64,000 nt of DNA from positions 206,486 to 270,485 of the forward strand of contig RHPI01001259.1 in NCBI GenBank assembly GCA_009103225.1. Direction: 5' to 3'. The first letter of the stretch is position 1. The number at the start of each line of letters is the position of its first letter. Shown here piece after piece: positions 58,055 through 64,000 of this stretch. The notes beneath the pieces are model-generated. The model was not told where the DNA came from. It worked only from the letters and a program-made list of their open reading frames with translations, and ran no database searches. Origin of the DNA: Chlorokybus atmophyticus. Lineage: Eukaryota > Streptophyta > Chlorokybophyceae > Chlorokybales > Chlorokybaceae. Made by a program: the position numbers and the translations under genes.

Positions 58055-59843
58055 ATGAAGAAGTTCAGGGGCAACTTGCTTGTGCAGTGGGGTACGAAGA
58101 TCATAGCGATAGGTAAGAACTACGCCAAGCATGTGGAGGAGATGGCAGCTCGAGGGGGAGGGCCAGGCCACAGCCCTGTCGCTGCGCCCCCTGCGGCGGC
58201 AGCAGGAGGCATGGACGGGCCGGTGGTGTTCCTGAAACCAACCTCGTCGTACATTAGAGAAGGCAGCAGCATTGAGATCCCGCCGCCCTTCAAGACAGTC
58301 GGTGAGAGACAAAAAGACAGCTGGCCACTTGTGTGTACAACCAGCATAGATTTCAAACTTGAACTTACAGCTTGTGTGCATGCAAGATGCTTGACAACTA
58401 TGCTGCTTGTGCTGTTGAGTGAGACAGCTGGCTTGGTTGTTGCTTGCTGTTTAGTTGGAGTGCTTGCGCCGAGAGCTGCTTGGCGCAGAAATTGCATGTT
58501 GAAAACGTGCCACCCTCTGCATTGGCCTGCTGTGAAGGAAGTATGCGCTAGGTTGCTGGTTTGCTTGGTTCCAGCTGTTAAAGTGAAACATGACTAATGC
58601 TTTAGGTAAAGCAAGAAGCTCCTTTTGCAATAATGCCTTGTAAGCGAAAACATGCAGTAACAACAATGTAGGTACGTCACAACTGACTTAACTATGTTGT
58701 CACTTGTGAGCAAGTCACAGTTGCTGATGGGCGTGCATGACCTTTGCTCAGCTGTTCGAGGGGTTGTGTCGTTGTTGTGTTCCGATCCATCATTGAATGG
58801 AGTTATGAGGTGTGGAAGCGTGAGCGCAGATTACGAGGTGGAGTTGGCAGTGGTGCTTGGCAAGAAGGCGCGCGACATCCCGGCTTCAACCGCAATGTCG
58901 TACGTGGCGGGTTACGCTCTCGCTCTGGACATGACACAACGTGACCTGCAAGAGAAAGCCAAGGTGCACGCGTATGCGCGTGCATGTGCGTGCGCGTGCG
59001 TGCATGCGTGCGTGCGTGCGTGAGCGCGCACATACGCATGCACGCCAGTGGGGGGCATGTGCGTGTGCATCAGCGTGCATGTGTCATGAGGATGAAGTAG
59101 ACAAAGTTGCTGCTTGACACCATGCTGTGTGCGGCTCACATCAGTTGTGTGACAGAGGGAAGGTTTGCCCTGGACAAGAGCCAAAGGCTACGACACATTC
59201 ACGCCAATCAGCGACTTTGTACGCAAATGTGTATTGAAGTTCGACTTGGTGGTGTCCTTATCACGTTACGGGTTTCCTAAAGTGTATATCAATGATGTTT
59301 TGGTTAACCATTGCTAATCGGTTGTACCACAACACAGATTCACAGCAACCGTGTTCAAGACCCTCATGACTTGGAGCTTTGGCTGAAGGTACTGCTTTTA
59401 TATTACAATCCTTCATTATTTAACCTTGGTGAAGCTGTAATACCATGACTTTGTCGACTGATCTAAGCTGTGCCTGATAGGTTGATGGCCAGCTGAGGCA
59501 AAAAGCCAGCACGCGTGACATGTTGTATAATATCCCCTCAATAGTCAGCCACGTGAGCCAGATAATGACTCTGCAAGAGGGAGACTTGATACTAACAGGT
59601 GCTACAGAAGTCATTCCATGTGCACGTGTGTGTCCTAACTTGAACTTCAGCACGGCGTCGTGAGTTGCTACCAGGGGCAGTCATTGCAACTACTCTAATG
59701 CACCATGGTGGTCCTTCCCAGGTACTCCTGAAGGGGTGGGACCGGTGCATGCAGGGCAGACAATTACCGCGGGAATAACTGGGATTATGGAGATGGAGTT
59801 TCCAGTAATTGCACGCTCCTTAAACCATAGGGAAATGACGTAG
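58055..59843 (+). CDS. FAHD1: FAHD1-type acylpyruvase / oxaloacetate decarboxylase
   Basis: Fumarylacetoacetate hydrolase superfamily; FAHD1 cleaves acylpyruvates and decarboxylates oxaloacetate in mitochondria. Starts MKKFRGNLLVQWGTKIIAIG, then the family N-terminus NYAKHVEEM and VFLKPTSSY. The next exon joins in phase at the acceptor before DYEVELAVVLGKKARDIP (metal-binding Glu-x-Glu), followed by GYALALDMTQRDLQ (metal-binding Asp), GLPWTRAKGYDTFTPISDF, DPHDLELWLKVDGQLRQKAS, MLYNIPSIVSHVSQIMTLQE, GDLILTGTPEGVGPV and a final beta-strand region ending at TAG. About 240 residues, usual for the family. An Ala/Gly-rich insertion (AAPPAAAAGGMDG) sits near residues 45-60. The N-terminus is weakly basic, but a clear targeting peptide is not obvious. 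Confidence 0.93.
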
Positions 59844-61199
59844 TAAATTGATATTTATGTGCATAATTACGTGCAGCACACTTGATGTAGCATTGCATGT
59901 TGTTTGTAGATTGAATCATATGAATGTTGCTAGGCGCTGTTTAGTTGTAGTTCAAGTTGTATGGGGTTGATTGGCTGCTCATGGAGTCATTGAGCATGAA
60001 TATCCATAGGCTTTGAATCGGTTCTTGAGTCGTGCGAAGGCAAATGACTCAGAATTTGTACGAATGTGTGAGTACCTACATTGGCCATGGCAGGTGTAGG
60101 CACTAGTTAGGTTCAACAATTAGAATCCACACTATCACCGCATGTGTTTTGTGAGTCCAGCAATGCTATATTTGCTAGCTTGCACTTTGTCATGTTTGAA
60201 ACTTCTACACATACCGGTAGTGTATACACTGGTGTACATGATGGACTTTGGCCACTTGAACACATACTACGCACAAAATACGCAACCCCAAGACTTGCAT
60301 CTACAAGTACGTTTATGCGCTGCCATGTTTTGCGTAATGTGGTTTGCATGTTGATAGCCCATATAAGGTCACAAGAGAATATGTTCTACCATATGCCTTG
60401 TATAGCTCAACATGGCATGCCGTATGATTATAATCACCGAAAGCATGCATACATTTATATGCATCAAAACGTACAATGGCAAAGTTTGCAGTGACGACAC
60501 AACGACGGCGTTGGCCTATGTATGTATAGAGTATAGATTGTGATATATCATGCATGCATAAACATGTGTGCAAGCGTAAAGATGCAAGGCAAGCAGGTTA
60601 GGCACATTAAGTAGATGCAGTTTATATTACAAGTGTAGAATCAAAAGTTCGTAATGTCGCAATAATAAGTAGGCGTGAGGGACATCATGCTTAATAGCCT
60701 TGTAAGGCAGGTAATACACTATTATGCACGGGACCTATTAAACAACGGCATTGCTTTATCGACGATAATAGACATTTAAGCAGATGCGGTAACGGGATAT
60801 AAAGTAGACTATAGACATTGAAATGCATGATCCTTCGGCAACATCACCACTTCAAGGCGTAACATGGCGAGGAGATACAACTGAGGTAGCAGCTGTTAAG
60901 TTGAGCGAAAACGTCATGATACATTATGATAAACATTAAAATCCGAAAGAACCCAACTACTATTGCTTTGTTTATGCTACTACAGCAGCATACCAAATTG
61001 GTATTACTTCAGGAGATTAGTGATAGGTCTTCAGGGAAACCAGTCATGTTACTATACTGTGATTATGCTTTCACGTGACAGCATAATCACATACTCTCGT
61101 GCATAAGAGTACCTATGCATGGAGCCGTCGTCCAGCTTCCCGCAAAAAGCATGCTCGCATGCTTGCAGCGGACAGATGCTCTTTACCATCTGCTGCACA

Positions 61200-61247
<48 letters not shown>

Positions 61248-61588
61248 GCGGCGGCGACGACGCCGGCGACAGCAACAGCGACGACAAGGTCATTCTGCTT
61301 CATGAAAGCGTCTTTTACGTGCGACACTGCTATTGCGTGTGGAGGCTAAGCTAACTCTGAGGCCAATGAGGCGCTTGGAGCTTGGGGGCCTAGTGCATAC
61401 CTAGTACATAAGCATTGTCTGCCTGGCATGAGGACTTGAGCTTGTGGCGCCTGGTCCCCCTAAGATTATAGTTGAAGGCGGCAAGCGCTGTGTGGACAAG
61501 CAAGCCGGTGTAAAGCTTGTTTGTGTATTGTGTGTGCAAGGCTCCATCCTGCGTTGTAAAGCTCTACCCTTTGCTGCTGCTGCTAGCC
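59844..61588. other. AT-richer intergenic region with a GT microsatellite
   Basis: No exon with family support. From about 59850 to 61050 the sequence is AT-rich with only short open frames. The (GT)n run lies at 61203-61246. Confidence 0.45.
61203..61246. repeat. (GT)22 microsatellite
   Basis: About 22 uninterrupted GT units, the longest pure dinucleotide run in the window. Confidence 0.95.
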
Positions 61589-62368
61589 ATGGCTTCCAGA
61601 CAAGCCAGCAGTGTAGCAAGCACTGGAGGAAGCACGAACAACAACAACAACAGCAGCATTAATGCCAACAACAAGGGCGTAGCGATCATCAAGCTAGAGC
61701 TGATAGGCGCCGATGGTGCCGACGCTATATGGCGCCTGATGGAGGTGCCGTCCAACATCTCGCTGCCTTCTTTGCATAAAGTCATTCAGAGGTAAGCACG
61801 TGACAGCATGCTTATCACATACACACCACCCATGCATACACACGCACACGCACATGCAAAAACTCGCGCTTCCCGCGCACTCGTACTCGCATGCGCATAG
61901 GAACGTACACGCCCGAGCACATACAAAAGCACAAGCAATTACACGTGCGTGCAATTTCACACACAAACAACTTGCCCTATGCAAGGTGCATGAAATGGAG
62001 AGACTGCCACCTTCATAATTTCGCCACGAGCTTGGAAGCGCCCGCGAACGAGCAGTTCACGGATATGATGCGCGGCTACCTGTGCACTGACGAGTTTTGA
62101 CAAGCAGCAAGATGAGCGCTGCGCCGACCTCGCAAGCTTCCTCTCCGCTCCCGGCAATGAGCTAGTGTACGTGTACGACTACGAGGACGACTGGCAGGGT
62201 CGTGTGTCCGCCATTGGCTTCGCACCCACACGTCCACCAATCCAACGCGCCCGCTGCCTTGGTGGCTCCCCGTCGCAATATGTTTTCCCTGCCGGCCGAC
62301 TAAATAATGGCAACGGCCGTGCACCTGAGGACGCTAATTTATACTGTCGTGGCTCAGGCCACCTGTAA
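61589..62368 (+). pseudogene. PRiA4_ORF3-like (IS1096 passenger type) protein, frameshifted and 3'-truncated
   Basis: The family is named after plasmid pRiA4b ORF-3 and also occurs in algae and fungi; biochemical function unknown. Exon 1 (61589-61792) starts MASRQASSVASTGG, an Asn/Ser-rich leader, then the family strand VAIIKLELIGADGADAIWRL and MEVPSNISLPSLHKVIQR. Exon 2 starts at about 61986 with CMKWRDCHLHNFATS (family: A-M-G-W-x-D-x-H-L-H-x-F). At 62095-62098 (TTTT) the frame meets TGA, but the +1 frame carries on with family-like sequence: DKQQDERCADLASFL, then YVYDYEDDWQGRV and ARCLGG...APED. One T fewer would restore the frame, so either this is a recent lesion or an assembly error. The family usually continues 30-40 residues past PED; here the stop falls where the 53-bp repeats start. 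Confidence 0.7.
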
Positions 62369-62375
62369 TCTTGAT

Positions 62376-62745
62376 ACAGGGACCTGATAGTAACTTTCGT
62401 TACTCTAAGGCCCTTTTTGTTACAATTTAGTCTTTAACAGTTGACTATGCCTAACTAACAGGCGCCTGTTAGTTACCTATCAGGCCTTAACAGGTGACTT
62501 TATATAATTTACAGGCACCTGTTAGTCACACACCAGGCCTTAACAAATGACTTGGTGTAATTTACAGGCAACTGTTAATTACACATCAGGCCTTATTAGG
62601 TGACTACAACTAATCAACGGGCACCTGTAAGTTACACATCAGTCTTACCTAGGTGACTTAGCCTATGTGACAGGCACCTGCAGGTTACACACCAGTCCAG
62701 CGCAGGCGCCTAAGCCTAATTCACAAGCACCAACTAGGTAATTAT
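62376..62745. repeat. 53-bp tandem repeat array with palindromic core, about 7 units
   Basis: The block CAGGCCTTAACAGGTGACTT (with variants) recurs at exactly 53-bp steps starting near 62428, 62481, 62534, 62587, 62640 and 62693, with a weaker first unit near 62376. Each unit also contains ACAGGCRCCTGTTAGTTACA; in the unit at 62458-62469 ACAGGCGCCTGT is a perfect 12-bp palindrome. Divergence rises toward both ends of the array. It begins a few bases after the stop of the PRiA4-like gene, whose last codons (CAGGCCACCTGTAA) already resemble the unit. Confidence 0.9.
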
Positions 62746-63091
62746 CGACAAAATAAGGCATTCTTTAACAACTGAAGGTGACCAATGCCTAACGGTCGTC
62801 ATATGTATTTGCATAGCTTGACTACACGCGACTGTCATTGACTTCCAGCATTGTTATGTGCCTGTGCTGTGTACATGTACCTAAAATGTGTACAGTGTCT
62901 CTCAGTCACTTGCCAAGGCTTGTAGTTCGATTATGTGACTCGAATGCAGTTCTGTTGTATATCATAGGGATGCAAGTACTGATGTGCATGAGCATAATGA
63001 CGATTGACTGAGCTGGTTTAAGATGCACAACACTCAGTCACAAGAGCCTTGTAGCTATGTACACTACCAGCTAAACGGACTACCAACTGCG
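62746..63091. other. Short intergenic stretch
   Basis: About 350 bp between the repeat array and the stop of the next minus-strand gene; no gene or motif recognised. Confidence 0.4.
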
Positions 63092-64000
63092 CTACAGCTC
63101 CTCTCCATCATCGCTGGTCTCGTCATTACGGAACAAAGCACCACGCGCTGGGGCCTGTGGAGGAGACGCCGGAGCTTGCTCTTCCTCCTCAAACGGTTGT
63201 GCCAGCCAATCAAATGCCGCTTCTGCCTCAGCGAGCGGGTCACGAGCTGCTGTCTCTTGCGGCCGGCGCCGATTGGGATCTTTCAGGTATTCGACACAAG
63301 ATGCAGTGCGGCGTTTCACAAGGGTGAATGGCTGGAGGGCTGCGTACCGTTGCCTCATCTCCCGCTTCATTGACATGATCATGGTGTTGATTTCGCTGAG
63401 GTACTCTTCATGTGTGTCTATGCTGGCAGCTAGGAGAGGGTCTCCATCCTTGCCCTTTAGGATGCGCTCCACCTGCGTAGTTTACAGGCATGTCTTAGTG
63501 GCATCGAAAGCCACTATTCACTGCAACGCGTTTGCAAGCCTGTAGTTTGGGGCTACATCGTTCCTGAATTGCTAATGATGGAGTTCAGAGTGCTCACCGT
63601 AAGCAACAGGTATGCGAGGTGGTTGACTGTCAGCTGCCGGCGACCAGGTGTAGTGACGGCGTAAGACCAGCATTGCACGATCATTTGCCAGATTATGGGA
63701 TTGCCCCATTCATGGATGTATCTCCTCCGCTCCGGGTCTGCAGTGTCGGTCACCTCAAATCTCCGCCATGACTTGTCTGCGACAGTCATACCGACAAGGC
63801 ATTAGTCACGAAATAGATAGTTCAAGTTGAGCCTGCACCAGGCTAGAATAGTGCCTGTGACTTACTTTGGAGCGCGTTGCGCATCTGGGCTTTTTGGGTC
63901 TCGGGGTCCATTAGGGCGTCGATGTGCCTGATTGAATCGGTTACAATAGGCGAGATGAGTACGTGTGTATGGAGGCTGAGTAAGAAGGCAGTGTTGCATA
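63092..64000 (-). CDS. Unknown protein, 5' end beyond the window
   Basis: Not recognised. At least three exons in phase: 63857-63929 or more (contains RHIDALMDPETQKAQMRNAL), 63598-63776 (SWRRFEVTDTADPERRRYIH, EWGNPIIWQMIVQCWSYAVT, LAYLLLT), and 63092-63474 (VERILKGKDGDPLLAASIDT, a helical MSMKREMRQRYAALQPF, then YLKDPNRRRPQETAARDP and an acidic tail ending TSDDGEEL). Soluble, mixed charge, no membrane segment. The acidic C-terminus and basic middle suggest a nuclear or cytosolic regulatory protein, but no motif decides it. The 5' part and start codon are outside the window. Confidence 0.6.

Noticed and set aside
1-64000. CRISPR arrays, rRNA, tRNA and transposase genes
   Set aside because: I found no regularly spaced repeat-spacer structure, no rRNA signature, no convincing cloverleaf and no transposase or reverse transcriptase motif. 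A tRNAscan-SE and repeat search would settle this.

Overview
The window is nuclear DNA of an intron-rich photosynthetic eukaryote, most likely a green-lineage alga. The evidence is a digalactosyldiacylglycerol synthase (a plastid galactolipid enzyme), many short GT-AG introns in conserved genes, a cytosolic hybrid histidine kinase, and eukaryote-only genes (SAM50, RFT1, CDC6, NOC3). There are no operons, no CRISPR array, and I saw no rRNA or tRNA gene. Gene models were built by joining exons whose splice sites and reading phases agree; exon limits are therefore predictions.

Layout. 1-5.4 kb: a small CHCH-type gene (minus), then an AT-rich gene-poor stretch with a 59-bp duplication. 5.4-18.8 kb: two divergent pairs, SAM50 (minus)/RFT1 (plus) and CDC6 (minus)/NOC3 (plus). 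20.0-23.1 kb: DGDG synthase (minus). 23.1-27.0 kb: mostly non-coding. 27.0-28.6 kb: a SAP-domain protein with an HNH-like block (minus). 30.9-37.0 kb: a PAS-PAS-histidine kinase-receiver protein (plus). 37.8-39.1 kb: a six-exon orphan gene (plus). 39.7-42.1 kb: a basic, serine-rich nuclear protein with a PIP-box-like motif (minus), divergent to PrmA-type ribosomal protein L11 methyltransferase (plus, 42.75-45.9 kb). 45.9-53.5 kb: a loose region with an assembly gap, a diverged pair of small paralogous domains and weak candidate genes. 53.5-59.8 kb: mitochondrial-type ACOT9-like acyl-CoA thioesterase (minus) divergent to FAHD1-type acylpyruvase (plus). 61.6-62.4 kb: a broken PRiA4_ORF3-like gene, directly followed by a 53-bp tandem repeat array. 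63.1 kb to the right edge: a partial unknown gene (minus).

Themes. Four divergent gene pairs share short 5' regions (about 250, 310, 650 and 270 bp). The CDC6/NOC3 interval carries a perfect palindromic E2F consensus, and two further E2F consensus octamers lie between the PIP-box gene and PrmA, suggesting S-phase control. SAM50, PrmA, ACOT9-like, FAHD1 and perhaps the CHCH protein are organelle-related. Many introns carry long alternating purine-pyrimidine (CA/TG/CG) tracts, and GCATGC-type palindromes recur in non-coding DNA.

The best candidates for new biology are the PIP-box protein with E2F sites, the SAP/HNH-like protein, the inverted pair of about 110-aa paralogous domains, and the repeat array abutting the broken PRiA4-like gene.
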